The notes under the pieces were generated by a model. It did no database searches, was not told where the DNA came from, and worked only from the letters and a program-made list of their open reading frames with translations. Below, in pieces: positions 16,098-27,124 of a stretch of 64,000 nt of DNA. Numbering within the stretch: the stretch's first letter is position 1; each line of letters opens with the position of its first letter. Origin of the DNA: Sporosarcina ureae DSM 2281 (GTDB lineage Bacteria; Bacillota; Bacilli; Bacillales_A; Planococcaceae); assembly GCF_000425545.1 (NCBI RefSeq), contig NZ_AUDQ01000009.1, forward strand, positions 1 to 64,000. Direction: 5' to 3'. Made by a program: the position numbers and the translations under genes.

Positions 16098-17573
16098 ATG
16101 TTTTGGAAAAAACAATCAGATGAAAATAAGCCTGTTTCTCAATCAAACGCAGAATCAGAAATATCAATAGAGACTCTAAAAAAAGCCCTCGTTCAAATGG
16201 ATGATGCGGAATTTGTGGAAATTAACATTTCTGAAAATCAACATGTTGATCTTATCTACGTAAGAACTCTGATTGACCAAGAAAGATTAAATGAAAGCAT
16301 TCTAAAACCTTTATCTAACTGTTCCAAACAATTCATTCAGGAATGCAATGTTCACTCAACAATAAGCCCCATTTCCACTTTTAATGAGGCAAAAAAGCAG
16401 CTGTTTAAAGGTTCTGTTTTGTTATTTGACTCTTCGTCAAATCTTTGGTTCGCTATCCCTTTAGAAAATCCACTTGGACGTGCAATTGAACCATCCGATA
16501 CTGAAACCATCCTTTTAGGAGCAAAAGACAGCTTCAGTGAACAGCTAGAACAAAATATTACGCTCATTCGTAGACGTCTTCTAACACATGATCTGAAAAC
16601 AGAGAAGTTCACCGTTGGTTCTTTAAGTGAGACAAATGTGGTTTTATTGTACATAGAAGGGCTGACCAATCCAGAATTTGTTTCAACCGCCAAAAAGAAG
16701 ATTTCGGAAATTAATTATGATCTCTTATCTGATTCTTCTCAAGTAGCGGAATTCATGGAGGAACATCAAGATAGTATTTTTCCTCAGTTTCAGCAAACTG
16801 ACCGACCTGATGTTGTTGCTTATTCTCTGGGATCAGGAAAAATTACGATTCTGGTAGACAATACACCTTTTGCTCTCGTTGCCCCAATTACTTTTTTTCA
16901 TTTGTTCCAATCACCAGAGGATTATATTAATCGATGGGTAGTTGCCAGTTTTTTGCGCATCATCCGATATGTAAGTTTTATTCTGTCTATCACATTGATC
17001 CCATTCTACGTGGCATTAACAACTCATCACTATCAAATGATTCCTTTACAAACACTTTTCGTCTTGGTGGAGTCAAGGAGCAAGCTTCCGTTCACTCCTT
17101 TTTGGGAAGCATTTATCATGTTGATTTTTATTGAAATTATAAAAGAAGCAAGTTTAAGGATGCCAACAAAGACTGGTCAAACGCTTGGGGTTATTGGGGG
17201 CATTGTAATTGGTCAAGCAGCAGTTGAGGCTGGTATGGCAAGTCAGGTGTTAATTGTCTTGGTAGGGATTTCAACTATTGGATCTTTTCTTGTTCCTAAT
17301 TACCTTGTGACAAAGGCGAATTCATTGATTCAATTCATTCTTCTTATATTTTCTTCGTTTCTTGGGATAGTAGGGATTGTTTTGGCAATGATTATCATTT
17401 TAGCCCACCTTAATGGCTTGTCTTCACTCAAGCAGCCATATTTATCTCCTGTTGCCCCTTTCTACGGAAAAGATTGGCTTGACCTATTCATTCGAGGGCC
17501 TTTAGTCAAAATGAAAGAGCGTCCAGAACATCTTAAACCTCTGAAGATGAAGAGATATCAAACTAGGAGATGA
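16098..17573 (+). CDS. gerAA: spore germination receptor subunit A (GerAA family)
   Basis: Start chosen at ATG 16098, since AGTGAGG is 7 bp upstream and too close to the ATG at 16092; 491 residues. The protein is an inner-membrane subunit of a nutrient germinant receptor in the spore. A hydrophilic N-terminal domain (about 1-280) contains the family segments RTLIDQERLNESIL and DSSSNLWFAIPLE. Then come about five membrane helices (about 285-445), including PFYVALTTHHYQMIPLQTLF and FWEAFIMLIFIEIIKEASLRM, and a basic tail. First gene of a three-gene A-B-C operon. The germinant cannot be deduced. The symbol reflects the family, not the exact locus. Confidence 0.9.
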   Translation: MFWKKQSDENKPVSQSNAESEISIETLKKALVQMDDAEFVEINISENQHVDLIYVRTLIDQERLNESILKPLSNCSKQFIQECNVHSTISPISTFNEAKKQLFKGSVLLFDSSSNLWFAIPLENPLGRAIEPSDTETILLGAKDSFSEQLEQNITLIRRRLLTHDLKTEKFTVGSLSETNVVLLYIEGLTNPEFVSTAKKKISEINYDLLSDSSQVAEFMEEHQDSIFPQFQQTDRPDVVAYSLGSGKITILVDNTPFALVAPITFFHLFQSPEDYINRWVVASFLRIIRYVSFILSITLIPFYVALTTHHYQMIPLQTLFVLVESRSKLPFTPFWEAFIMLIFIEIIKEASLRMPTKTGQTLGVIGGIVIGQAAVEAGMASQVLIVLVGISTIGSFLVPNYLVTKANSLIQFILLIFSSFLGIVGIVLAMIIILAHLNGLSSLKQPYLSPVAPFYGKDWLDLFIRGPLVKMKERPEHLKPLKMKRYQTRR

Positions 17574-17577
17574 ACTG

Positions 17578-18720
17578 ATGGAAGCCCTTCAATTATTTAA
17601 TAAGAATGAAACCTATAATGGGTTCTATGTCATGTTGATGGTAAATCGCCTCCAAATGCTTTACTTTTTTTTGATTATGCCAAGGTTTTTGATCCATTCA
17701 TATATGATTTGGGTGATTATAGCGGTCGGCATATTGTCTCAACTAAACATTCTTCTTTTATCCAAATGGTTTTTAACCCGGATTTCTAGCGAAGGGTACA
17801 ACGGATTTGTCCAATTATTCGGAAAAAAACTTGTACGACTCCTCTCATTCATCGGGTTGTTCTTTATCCTGCTTAAACTTTTCGTGATCATGTTAGGATT
17901 CTCGGAAATGGTTCAAATATTTATGTTTCCAGCTACAGATTCAAATTGGCTGATCTTTTTTATTATGTTGTCTTGTTTGTATGTAGCATGGAAGGGCGTT
18001 GAAAAAACTATACGTTTTGTCGTGATTTCATTTTTGTGTACATTTTGGATGTTCTTATTCTTTGCTTTTTTCTTCTTTCCTCCAATAGCTCAACTCAGTG
18101 ATTTGTATCCAATTATTCCAATGGAATTAAGTGTGAATTCCTGGAAAGGAATATTTTTAATTTTATCTTCATTTTCAGGGCCTGAATTTCTGGTATTTTT
18201 GGGACCGTGGTTTAAAACAAATAATAAGACATTTCGCTATTTGTCTTATGGCAATGCTCTAACCGTTATAGAGTATGTATTCTTATATATGGCGTCCTTA
18301 TTCTATTTCGGTTCCAATTATTTAAGCAAAAGTCAATTTCCAGTTGTCACTATGGCCCGTTATTTTCAAAATCCAGTAATTGAACGTATTGATATGGTCA
18401 TGCTTTCTTTAGAATTATTTAACATCGTCTTTGCGGTTTCAATTTTTCTACTGTTGTTTTATGGAGCATCTAAAATAGCTAGTGGGAAAATGGAGAGACC
18501 ACCCAGTCGAGTAGGCTTTTTATTCAGTGTATTCATTATTTTAATTGGAATGATTCTTGTGAATGAATGGATTTGGAAGTCAGATGAAAAGCAGGTTATT
18601 TTACTTAATCTTCAAATTTTAGCAGGAAGCTTAAGTTACTTAGTGGTTCCAATTACTATGATCGTAGTGATGAAGATAAAGGGGGTTAATAAACATGAGA
18701 CTACGAAAGAAGATGGCTAA
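17578..18720 (+). CDS. gerAB: spore germination receptor subunit B (GerAB family permease)
   Basis: 380 residues, about ten membrane helices, a member of the APC transporter superfamily. GerAB subunits bind the small-molecule germinant within the membrane. Family features are the N-terminal LQLFNKNETYNGFYVMLMV and the conserved MELSVNSWKGIFLILSSFSG region ahead of GPEFLVFLG. The start lies 4 bp after the gerAA stop, so translation is probably coupled. Its end overlaps gerAC by 26 bp. Confidence 0.9.
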   Translation: MEALQLFNKNETYNGFYVMLMVNRLQMLYFFLIMPRFLIHSYMIWVIIAVGILSQLNILLLSKWFLTRISSEGYNGFVQLFGKKLVRLLSFIGLFFILLKLFVIMLGFSEMVQIFMFPATDSNWLIFFIMLSCLYVAWKGVEKTIRFVVISFLCTFWMFLFFAFFFFPPIAQLSDLYPIIPMELSVNSWKGIFLILSSFSGPEFLVFLGPWFKTNNKTFRYLSYGNALTVIEYVFLYMASLFYFGSNYLSKSQFPVVTMARYFQNPVIERIDMVMLSLELFNIVFAVSIFLLLFYGASKIASGKMERPPSRVGFLFSVFIILIGMILVNEWIWKSDEKQVILLNLQILAGSLSYLVVPITMIVVMKIKGVNKHETTKEDG

Positions 18721-19801
18721 AAAATTGTCAATCATATTTATGGCGTTATGGTTAACTGGATGTGCCCCTTTTACTGAAAATAACATTATTGAAGAGCTTA
18801 CTCCAGTGACATTTTTATCACTTAGTAAAGGGGATGAAGGTAAAATAAAAATCAGTACGATTTTGCCTTCTCTAAGCAAAGAAAAAAAGAGTGTAGTGAC
18901 GCAAGAAGTAAGCTTAATAAAGGAGGTACTAAGGAGTTTTAATTTAAACTTCTACCAGGAAATGAAATTTGGGCAAATGCGAATGCTGATAATTAATGAA
19001 GACCTCGGAAGAAACGAGGGGATTATGTCCATTATTAATGTGTTATTGACTGATCCGGATATTTCTTTGAGAATCTATTTAGTTATCGTAAAAGGAAATT
19101 TTGAAGAATACTTGGAAAATCAATTGGACAAACAAGAAAATCTTGATTACTCTTTTTACCAAATGCTGAAGCACTATGAGGAAAAAAATCAGGGAGAATT
19201 AAGTGTCGTTAATCTACATGAATTTAAAAATTTGTTATATACTCCTTATTCAGATCCTTTCTTACCTGTATTCAAAATAGAAAATGACGCTATCAGCTAT
19301 AAAGGTACAGCCCTGTTTCAAAATGATAAACTAGTTGAAATACTAACAACTTTTGATGATCGTATCTTCCAACTGTTACACAACGATCACTACTTAGCAG
19401 TTTTACCGATTCCAAAATTACAAGTTGTTCTCGGTCATGTTAGGTCTAAAACGAAAGTGGATATCAATAAAAGCTTGTCTACAATGACCTATACAGTGAA
19501 TATAGACTCAAGAATTGAAGAATACCGGGGAGAAAAGCAATTATTTGACCCACAGGATTTAGAAGATTTTAAAAAAGATATCCAATCCAATCTTGAAAAA
19601 CAAACACAAGAACTAGTAAAAAAGATGCAAGAATTGAATGTGGATCCATTACAGCTAGGCATTCATACATTAAAACCATTCTCAAAACCAATGGATGAAA
19701 AAAAATGGATTGAACTTTACAAGAAGATGGACATTAAAATAAAATACAATATTAATATTAATCCTTTGACGGATGCAAATTCAAAAAGGCAAAACCTTTA
19801 A
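18695..19801 (+). CDS. gerAC: spore germination receptor subunit C (GerAC family lipoprotein)
   Basis: 368 residues. A lipoprotein signal with lipobox LTGC (Cys about 23) anchors it to the outer face of the inner spore membrane. The mature part has the three-domain GerAC layout. Near the end, the segment from about 285 (QLFDPQDLEDFKKDIQSNLE) to 345 (LGIHTLKPFSKPMDEKKWIE) matches the conserved third domain. The gene overlaps gerAB by 26 bp in another frame, which is common in these operons. Its last codons abut an IS1182 remnant on the other strand, so the normal end and terminator may have been altered. Confidence 0.88.
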   Translation: MRLRKKMAKKLSIIFMALWLTGCAPFTENNIIEELTPVTFLSLSKGDEGKIKISTILPSLSKEKKSVVTQEVSLIKEVLRSFNLNFYQEMKFGQMRMLIINEDLGRNEGIMSIINVLLTDPDISLRIYLVIVKGNFEEYLENQLDKQENLDYSFYQMLKHYEEKNQGELSVVNLHEFKNLLYTPYSDPFLPVFKIENDAISYKGTALFQNDKLVEILTTFDDRIFQLLHNDHYLAVLPIPKLQVVLGHVRSKTKVDINKSLSTMTYTVNIDSRIEEYRGEKQLFDPQDLEDFKKDIQSNLEKQTQELVKKMQELNVDPLQLGIHTLKPFSKPMDEKKWIELYKKMDIKIKYNININPLTDANSKRQNL

Positions 19802-20040
19802 TTCTTCCTATTGCAATCTCTTTCTCATTAATCGGACGTGCGTCTTCTTCAGCCTGCTTTTCCTTTAACCATTGTTCACGTTCGGCCTTCGGCTTCCGTC
19901 CGTGCTTTTTCGGTACCTGCTTCTTTTTCTTTTTGGCGGCTTGGACTCGATCTCTTGCCTCAAAATGTGTGGCATCGAAGGCGACATATTTATCGCTGAT
20001 ACGCCCTTCGTCGATGGCAAGTAGAATTAGTTCATCATGG
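19800..20040 (-). mobile_element. IS1182-family transposase fragment
   Basis: The minus strand translates to HDELILLAIDEGRISDKYVA, then FDATHFEARDRVQAAKKKKK and HGRKPKAEREQWLKEKQAEE. This is the middle part of an IS1182-type (DDE) transposase: the DATHF segment carries a catalytic Asp and is followed by the family's Lys-rich insertion. Both ends are missing. The fragment joins directly to the cut Fic gene. Confidence 0.85.
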
Positions 20041-20466
20041 ATCTGTGGAACTACTTACAGCATCAGGTGGAGTATAAGAGGCACCTGATATGATTACATT
20101 CTGCTCTCTATACTTCCCTGCATTTGCTCTGTCTATTGAATGCAAGACGATGCCATGCAATTCTTTAATCACTATTTCCGAGAGGGGCTGATCTTGCTGC
20201 ACTATTTCTTCTGCAACTAAAATAGCTTCCTTATGATTAATAGCTTCTAGGTGCTCTCTCATGGATTTTCCAGCAATAACTATGCCGTCCTCTAGCACCG
20301 CTTTCGTTTCATAAACTGTTAGCCTATTTCCTTCAATCGCATTGGAGTGATATGTATTTTTAATTAAAAAGTCTTCTTTCAAGCTACGAATAAGTCCTTT
20401 TGAAAGTGGTCGTCGTTGATCGACATTCTTTTTTAACAGTGAAAGTCGATCCGTTTTTTCTGTCAC
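20035..20466 (-). pseudogene. Fic family protein, truncated by IS1182
   Basis: The remaining frame of 143 codons covers the N-terminal part of a Fic (AMPylating) protein. It shows the inhibitory helix motif SNAIEGNRLT, which in class II Fic proteins precedes the core and blocks ATP binding, then VLEDGIVIAGKSMREHLEAI and IVIKELHGIVLHSI of the Fic fold. After SYTPPDA the sequence becomes the transposase remnant, so the catalytic HPFxxGNGR motif is gone. The product cannot be active. It lies beside a toxin-antitoxin pair. Confidence 0.88.
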
Positions 20467-20490
20467 AGCTTACATCCCCTTTATTAAAAT

Positions 20491-20532
20491 AAGGGATATT
20501 GTACAAGAGCTCACTCTTGTACAATATCCCTT
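20491..20532 (-). terminator. palindrome C1, terminator after the toxin gene
   Basis: AAGGGATATTGTACAAGAG pairs perfectly with CTCTTGTACAATATCCCTT around four bases, followed on the minus strand by TTATTTTAAT. It lies about 80 bp past the toxin stop. A nearly identical palindrome (C2) lies beside ssrA at 21223-21263. Confidence 0.8.
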
Positions 20533-20610
20533 CATCGAAAAAGTATAGAAAACCGATTCATCACTGGATATATTTTCAGATGTATTCAACGTCTTCGTAT
20601 AGCTGCTTCA

Positions 20611-20961
20611 CTACAATTCATTTTCTAAAATTCGATCTATTATTCGTATGATTTCGTTTACAGATATATCTTCTTGTTCGTTTTTAGAGTAAATGGTTAA
20701 CGGATATATTTCTAAGTCGGCTGTGACTAAATACCATATCACCCGAAATCCGCCACTCTTTCCTTTGTTTGCATTTGGATTACTCAATCTCGTTTTATAT
20801 ACGACATTTCCTTTGGTTCTGGGAATTCGGTCCCCATATAATTTACCTTCTTCAAAATCTGCAAAAAGGGAATCCACTAAATCAACCACTACTGGATATT
20901 TTCTAGCGATTTTTAAAAGCTCTTTTTCGAACGCTTTAACACCAAGCACTTTATACTTCAT
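20611..20961 (-). CDS. type II toxin, RelE/ParE superfamily
   Basis: 116 residues. The N-terminal helix (FEKELLKIARKYPVVVDLVD), the basic strand around NVVYKTRLSNPNANKGKSGGFRVIWYLV and the end IYPLTIYSKNEQEDIS fit the small RelE/ParE-like fold of mRNA interferases or gyrase poisons. The upstream antitoxin gene overlaps it by one base, the usual coupled arrangement. The exact target cannot be read from the sequence. It lies between palindromes C1 and C2. Confidence 0.82.
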   Translation of the reverse strand: MKYKVLGVKAFEKELLKIARKYPVVVDLVDSLFADFEEGKLYGDRIPRTKGNVVYKTRLSNPNANKGKSGGFRVIWYLVTADLEIYPLTIYSKNEQEDISVNEIIRIIDRILENEL

Positions 20962-21110
20962 TATTTTTCTTCTAAGCTCTTCCTCACTCGATTCATCATA
21001 TCCTTATATGAATGTTTGGGTAGCTTTCCCTTTCTCATTTGGTTTACTTCTTTTATAGATTCTGTCAGTATTTTTTTACTATCTGCCTGATTGTCTTTTA
21101 AAATGGCCAT
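20961..21110 (-). CDS. antitoxin of the RelE/ParE-like pair
   Basis: I start it at ATG 21110, where AAGGAGG is 8 bp upstream, giving 49 residues (MAILKDNQADSKKILTESIK and so on). It is small, charged and helical, as expected for the neutralising partner; no DNA-binding motif is obvious. Its stop overlaps the toxin start. Assignment rests on position, size and the toxin partner. Confidence 0.72.
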   Translation of the reverse strand: MAILKDNQADSKKILTESIKEVNQMRKGKLPKHSYKDMMNRVRKSLEEK

Positions 21111-21222
21111 TTCATTTTCCTCCTTCTCATCCACACATACCACATCCTTTCAGATTATGTATATGTGTAAGTATGTAATGAGCATGATGATTTAAACATC
21201 GTTTTACTTTATTTTTAAAAAT

Positions 21223-21263
21223 AAGGGATATCACACAAGAGGTTCTCTTGTACAATATCCCTT
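21223..21263 (-). terminator. palindrome C2, ssrA terminator
   Basis: AAGGGATAT...ACAAGAG pairs with CTCTTGT...ATATCCCTT; on the minus strand it is followed by TTATTTTT, 27 bp past the tmRNA 3' end. It is homologous to C1. Confidence 0.82.
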
Positions 21264-21290
21264 ACATCTTATTACACCTTAATCTCATAA

Positions 21291-21648
21291 TGGAGACGGT
21301 GGGAGTCGAACCCACGTCCAAAGGCTCTGCTACTTCAGCGTCTACGCGTGTAGATCGATTATTTAGGTTTCGCGCAAGCATTCTGCCATCAATCAGGGCG
21401 TCCTGTGCGCTATTCCGGGAATCTCTTATGACACCCTCAGAATGCAGATGTCATCGTAGCTCACTATAAGTGAACCTTACGCCTCCACATGAGCGATGGA
21501 AACGGAAGGTAGATTCAACAGCTTACGCTGCGAATGCTAGGTTGTTGTTTGTTTTGCCAGTTATTATTAACTGTCGTTTCTGACGGAGACGATCCCTCCG
21601 ACGCGCGGCTCAAGCCCAGACCACCCCTGTCGAATCCGTAACGTCCCC
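21291..21648 (-). ncRNA. ssrA: transfer-messenger RNA (tmRNA)
   Basis: 358 nt. The 5' end GGGGACGTTACGGATTCGAC and the 3' end GGGTTCGACTCCCACCGTCT-CCA form the tRNA-like part, and the CCA is encoded. The reading frame GGC AAA ACA AAC AAC AAC CTA GCA TTC GCA GCG TAA gives the tag (A)GKTNNNLAFAA, ending in the hydrophobic residues read by ClpXP. It rescues stalled ribosomes together with SmpB, whose gene lies 90 bp upstream. Confidence 0.97.
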
Positions 21649-21738
21649 GAAGGAAAGTCCGGAACCCAGGCCCGTTTCACTTAAAACGGCGGGTCGTACT
21701 TGAAACTATTTATAGTATATAATAAATCGGCTTGAATA

Positions 21739-22206
21739 TCAATCTTGTTGATTGGCTTTAAATGCTCGTTGCATATCGCGCTTATGCTCTTTTTCTTTCA
21801 AGTCTTGGCGCTTATCATAGAGTTTCTTCCCTTTACCTACACCAATCAATACTTTGGCGAAGCCGTTTTTAATATACATTTTCAACGGGATGATCGAATA
21901 GCCTTGTTGTTTCATCGTGCCTGTGAGCGAAGCAATCTGTTTTTTGTGCAACAGTAATTTTCGCACACGAACGGGATCATGGTTATGGATATTCCCTTGT
22001 TCATATGGACTGATGTGCATATTCGACAGCCATGCTTCGTTATTACGGATTAATATAAAGGCATCACGCAACTGGACTTTCCCTTTGCGGATCGATTTGA
22101 TTTCCGTTCCTTTTAGCACGATGCCTGCTTCAATCGTTTCTTCAATTGCGTAATCAAAATTCGCCTTTTTATTGACGGCGAGTACTTTACCGGTTCCTTT
22201 GGCCAT
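21739..22206 (-). CDS. smpB: SsrA-binding protein SmpB
   Basis: 155 residues. A small basic protein that binds tmRNA and carries it to stalled ribosomes. The conserved N-terminus ([20 protein letters not shown]), [18 protein letters not shown], and the C-terminal tail [20 protein letters not shown], which takes the place of an mRNA in the ribosome, are all present. It lies between rnr and ssrA, the standard Bacillota order. Confidence 0.97.
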   Translation of the reverse strand: MAKGTGKVLAVNKKANFDYAIEETIEAGIVLKGTEIKSIRKGKVQLRDAFILIRNNEAWLSNMHISPYEQGNIHNHDPVRVRKLLLHKKQIASLTGTMKQQGYSIIPLKMYIKNGFAKVLIGVGKGKKLYDKRQDLKEKEHKRDMQRAFKANQQD

Positions 22207-22248
22207 GCAACTTCCTCCCTGACAGAAGACCGGAGACAGGCTCCAGTC

Positions 22249-24630
22249 TTATTTTTTCTTTGGACGTTTCTTAGATTTCTTTGGCATACCTTCATAAAAC
22301 TTCTTCTTTGGTTTTTCGTATTTTTTATTGCGCTTGTCGCTAGAACTTTTCGCTCCGCCACCAGCACTTGATTTACTACTAGACCCTTGGCTTCTTCCTC
22401 TACCTGCACCTTGGCCTCTGCTCTTACCTCTGCTAGCCTGGATCACTTTTGGTGACTCTTTACGAGAGCCTCGGAAGTTTTCTTTCATTCCAACGATTTC
22501 GAAGTCCACTGCTTGCTCTTCTGGTTTAACAGATGTCACACGCACTTTTACTTCGTCCCCGATACGATATTGTTTCGCTGTACGTTCCCCGATCATCATC
22601 ATTTGGCGATCATCGAAGCGATAATAGTCGTCGTTCATGTTCTTGACATGGACAAGTCCTTCTATCGTATTTTCAAGCTCTACAAAGATTCCGAAGTTCG
22701 TAACAGAAGAGATGACTCCTTCAAACTCTTCCCCAACTTTATCGAGCATAAACTGTGCTTTCTTCAGTGCGTTCGTATCACGCTCTGCATCTACTGCACG
22801 GCGTTCACGTTCAGACGTGTGCTGGGCAATCTCAGGTAGTGTAGCAGACCAATGTGCAACCGTTTGAGCCGATGTGTCTTTATTGAATAAATACGTACGG
22901 ATGAGACGGTGAACGATTAAGTCCGGGTATCTTCTAATCGGTGCTGTGAAGTGCGTGTAGTATTCCGTCGACAAACCGAAGTGACCGATACTGTCTTGGA
23001 AATACTTCGCTTGTTGCATCGAACGTAATAACATCGTGGAGATCAGTGATTGTTCTGGCATTCCTTCAATCGATTCCACAATTTCTTGCAATGCACCTGA
23101 ATCGACTTGTTTACCCGTTCCTTTGACGACGATTCCGAATGTCGTAAGGAACTCGAAGAAGCGTTGTAATTTCTCTTCTTTTGGATCTTCGTGGATTCGG
23201 TACAAGAAAGGTACTTTCATGCGGTCGAAGTGCTCTGCAACGGTTTCGTTGGCAGCTAGCATGAATTCCTCGATCAACCGTTCAGATACTGTACGCTCAA
23301 TAATGACCACGTCTGTCGGCCAGCCGTTTTCATCTACTAAAATTTTGGATTCTTTAAAGTCGAAGTCGATGGCGCCACGGTCTTGACGCTTCTGACGGAA
23401 AATGCTTGCCAGTTTGGCCATGTCGTTTAGCATCGGTACGATCTCATCGTATTTCTTAGATAGTTCTTCCTCTTGATGCTCAATGATTTGATACACTTCA
23501 TCGTATGTCATGCGGTAATTGGAGTTAATGACACTCGGATAAATATCATGATCAATGACTTTACCGTTCATATCGACTTTCATTTCGCATGTCAGTGTTA
23601 AGCGATCTTCTCCTGGATTGATGGAACAGATGCCGTTCGACAAGCGATGCGGCAACATCGGAATGACGCGGTCTGTCAGATAGACACTCGTACCACGGTC
23701 TGCTGCTTCTACGTCCATTGGGGAGTTCTCTGTTACGTAGTAGCTCACGTCCGAGATATGGACAAATAGACGATAGGATCCGTTGTCTTCTTTGAAGACT
23801 GAAATCGCATCATCCAAGTCTTTTGCATCGGCACCGTCAATAGTCATCGTCAATTCTTTACGTAAATCTCTACGGCCTTCGAAGTCTTCTGGCTGAACTG
23901 TCGTCGGTACACTATTCGCGTGTTCCATAACGTCTGCAGGGAATTCGATTGCAATGCCATGTTTGTGAATGATCGATAGGATGTCTACACCTGGGTCGTT
24001 TTTATGCCCGAGAATCTGTGTGATCATGCCAGTTGCATTATTTTCATCGCTTGGCCAAGCCGTGATTTCAGCAATCACTTTCTGACCGTCTACCGCTTCC
24101 AATGAATGACCTTTTTCGATGTACAAGTCCATTGGCAATTTCTTGTCATCCGGTAAGACGAAACCATATCCTTCATGTGCTTGATATGTTCCGACAACTT
24201 GTGTCGTTTTACGCTCGACGACTTTCGTGATCACGCCTTCGCGACGATCTCCAAATGAGTCGTCTGATACGCGTACCAAGACGATATCGCCATTCATTGC
24301 GCCGTTTACTTCATGTGGTGGGATGAAGACATCATCGCCCTCTACTTGCTCTGGTGCCACAAAGCCGAAGCCTTTTGCGTGACCGATGAATTTACCGCGA
24401 AGTAGATTCATTTGTTCAGGCAATCCGTAGCGGTTATTGCGTGAACGAACGATTTTCCCGCTCTGTTCTAATTGTACGAGCATTTTTACTAAGTCTTTAA
24501 ATTCGTCCGCCTGTTCTAAGCCGAGTGCTTCTTGTATCTCGTGCACAGTGGACGGCATATAGGATTTTTCTTTTAATAAAGACATAACCCGTTCTTGTAA
24601 CTCTTTTATATTTGGTTCCAAAAAAACCAT
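22249..24630 (-). CDS. rnr: ribonuclease R
   Basis: 793 residues. A processive 3'-5' exoribonuclease that degrades structured RNA and works with tmRNA-SmpB on faulty messages. Domain order: an N-terminal winged helix (about 1-70), cold-shock domains (about 75-220), the RNB catalytic domain with the Asp cluster in TIDGADAKDLDDA (about 265-280), an S1 domain (GVISSVTNFGIFVELENTIE), and a Lys/Ser/Gly-rich tail. The AAAGGAGG sequence is only 2 bp from the ATG; the TTG at 24621 (codon 4) would have better spacing and may be the real start. Confidence 0.95.
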   Translation of the reverse strand: MVFLEPNIKELQERVMSLLKEKSYMPSTVHEIQEALGLEQADEFKDLVKMLVQLEQSGKIVRSRNNRYGLPEQMNLLRGKFIGHAKGFGFVAPEQVEGDDVFIPPHEVNGAMNGDIVLVRVSDDSFGDRREGVITKVVERKTTQVVGTYQAHEGYGFVLPDDKKLPMDLYIEKGHSLEAVDGQKVIAEITAWPSDENNATGMITQILGHKNDPGVDILSIIHKHGIAIEFPADVMEHANSVPTTVQPEDFEGRRDLRKELTMTIDGADAKDLDDAISVFKEDNGSYRLFVHISDVSYYVTENSPMDVEAADRGTSVYLTDRVIPMLPHRLSNGICSINPGEDRLTLTCEMKVDMNGKVIDHDIYPSVINSNYRMTYDEVYQIIEHQEEELSKKYDEIVPMLNDMAKLASIFRQKRQDRGAIDFDFKESKILVDENGWPTDVVIIERTVSERLIEEFMLAANETVAEHFDRMKVPFLYRIHEDPKEEKLQRFFEFLTTFGIVVKGTGKQVDSGALQEIVESIEGMPEQSLISTMLLRSMQQAKYFQDSIGHFGLSTEYYTHFTAPIRRYPDLIVHRLIRTYLFNKDTSAQTVAHWSATLPEIAQHTSERERRAVDAERDTNALKKAQFMLDKVGEEFEGVISSVTNFGIFVELENTIEGLVHVKNMNDDYYRFDDRQMMMIGERTAKQYRIGDEVKVRVTSVKPEEQAVDFEIVGMKENFRGSRKESPKVIQASRGKSRGQGAGRGRSQGSSSKSSAGGGAKSSSDKRNKKYEKPKKKFYEGMPKKSKKRPKKK

Positions 24631-24669
24631 CTCCTCCTTTTGTTCCTTTAGTTATATCTTCCCCTAATT

Positions 24670-25416
24670 TCACTCTTGCCAATCAAGGGATTCTAAAAAA
24701 TGTAGTATATTTTCGTGAAGTTGTGCTTTTTCGGGACCTAGTGTAATGACATGTCCCGATTCTTCGTACCATTGTAGTTCTTTTTCTGTAGATTCTGCTT
24801 CGTCATAGATGATTTGTGCAGAGTTCGGATCGATTACGTCGTCGTGACGCGATTGAACAACGAGTAATGGTGTGTAGATGCAGTCGACTTGGTCGCGTAC
24901 GCCTTGGACCATGGATTGCAAACCGTCTAAACCTGGCATGGACTTCGTTTTCAAGTCGTCCATTTCTACTTTGATTTGCTCGTCTGATAGGCCCGCGATT
25001 TTTTTGTAGTCTCGTGCATATTTCAGCACGCCTGACCACATCAAGTCGGTCGTTTTCATCGTCATCGGTGCGCACATCGTCACGATACCTTTTAGCGGAA
25101 ATTGCGCTGCAAGCTTTAGTGAAAATACGCCACCGAGCGATAATCCCGCCACAGCAATCTCTTCATATCCTGCCTCTTTTAGCTCATTATATGCATCCAG
25201 TACATCTTGCCACCACTGGTCAGGATTTGTCTCGATCAATTCTTCAGGCGGCACACCATGACCGCGGTAATGTGGTGCCAATGAAGTGTAATTATGTTTT
25301 TCAAGGAAGCGGCCGAGCATCCGCACATCCGCGGATGTTCCTGTAAAACCATGCAATAGTAATACCGCACGTTTTCCATGTTGAAAGAAGAATGGCTTCG
25401 GTTGGGCAATTCGCAT
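24670..25416 (-). CDS. carboxylesterase, Est30 family
   Basis: 248 residues, alpha/beta hydrolase. The oxyanion region [12 protein letters not shown], the nucleophile Ser93 in GLSLGG, Asp in SRHDDVIDP and His in ESGHVITLG form the triad. It matches the thermostable carboxylesterase Est30 and B. subtilis YvaK in length and in its position between secG and rnr. It hydrolyses short-chain esters; the natural substrate is unknown. Confidence 0.92.
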   Translation of the reverse strand: MRIAQPKPFFFQHGKRAVLLLHGFTGTSADVRMLGRFLEKHNYTSLAPHYRGHGVPPEELIETNPDQWWQDVLDAYNELKEAGYEEIAVAGLSLGGVFSLKLAAQFPLKGIVTMCAPMTMKTTDLMWSGVLKYARDYKKIAGLSDEQIKVEMDDLKTKSMPGLDGLQSMVQGVRDQVDCIYTPLLVVQSRHDDVIDPNSAQIIYDEAESTEKELQWYEESGHVITLGPEKAQLHENILHFLESLDWQE

Positions 25417-25436
25417 GTATTTCGTTCCTTTCTACG

Positions 25437-25472
25437 AAAAGCGCCTGACCGTTCAAACATGGTCAGGCGCTT
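25437..25472 (-). terminator. terminator after secG
   Basis: AAGCGCCTGACC pairs with GGTCAGGCGCTT around ten bases; on the minus strand TTTT follows. It separates secG from the esterase-rnr unit. Confidence 0.85.
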
Positions 25473-25477
25473 GCATT

Positions 25478-25705
25478 TTATATTTTCATAATCGCAATGG
25501 TTAGGACAAAAAATAGGACGGATAAGACGATGGTCGCTCTTTGTAGAACGAGGTCTAATCCACGTGCTTTTTGTTTTCCGAAAAGTTGCTCTGCGCCTCC
25601 GGAGATGGCCCCTGACAGTCCCGCACTTTTACCGGATTGCAATAAAACGACTACTATTAATGCTATAGCTACGACTATCAGCGATGCTGTGAAAACTGCA
25701 TGCAT
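25478..25705 (-). CDS. secG: preprotein translocase subunit SecG
   Basis: 75 residues with two membrane helices (about 3-25 and 52-73) and the conserved [20 protein letters not shown] loop between them. It assists SecYE in protein export. The position between eno and the esterase gene is typical for Bacillus. Confidence 0.95.
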   Translation of the reverse strand: MHAVFTASLIVVAIALIVVVLLQSGKSAGLSGAISGGAEQLFGKQKARGLDLVLQRATIVLSVLFFVLTIAIMKI

Positions 25706-25816
25706 GTTTTTCCACCTCCAAAAATAGCAAGTTACAACATTTCTATTCTACCAAAGCAAGTCTCTCGGCACAACCTTTTGTTACAAATTATGCCGATTGA
25801 CCAGTAATAGATGCTA

Positions 25817-27124
<1,308 letters not shown>

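Noticed and set aside
21170..21210. Tenth family B copy (GCATGATGATTTAAACATCG)
   Set aside because: Only a short part of the core matches and neither end is present; could be chance.
21248..21469. Small open frame on plus over ssrA
   Set aside because: Antisense to the tmRNA.
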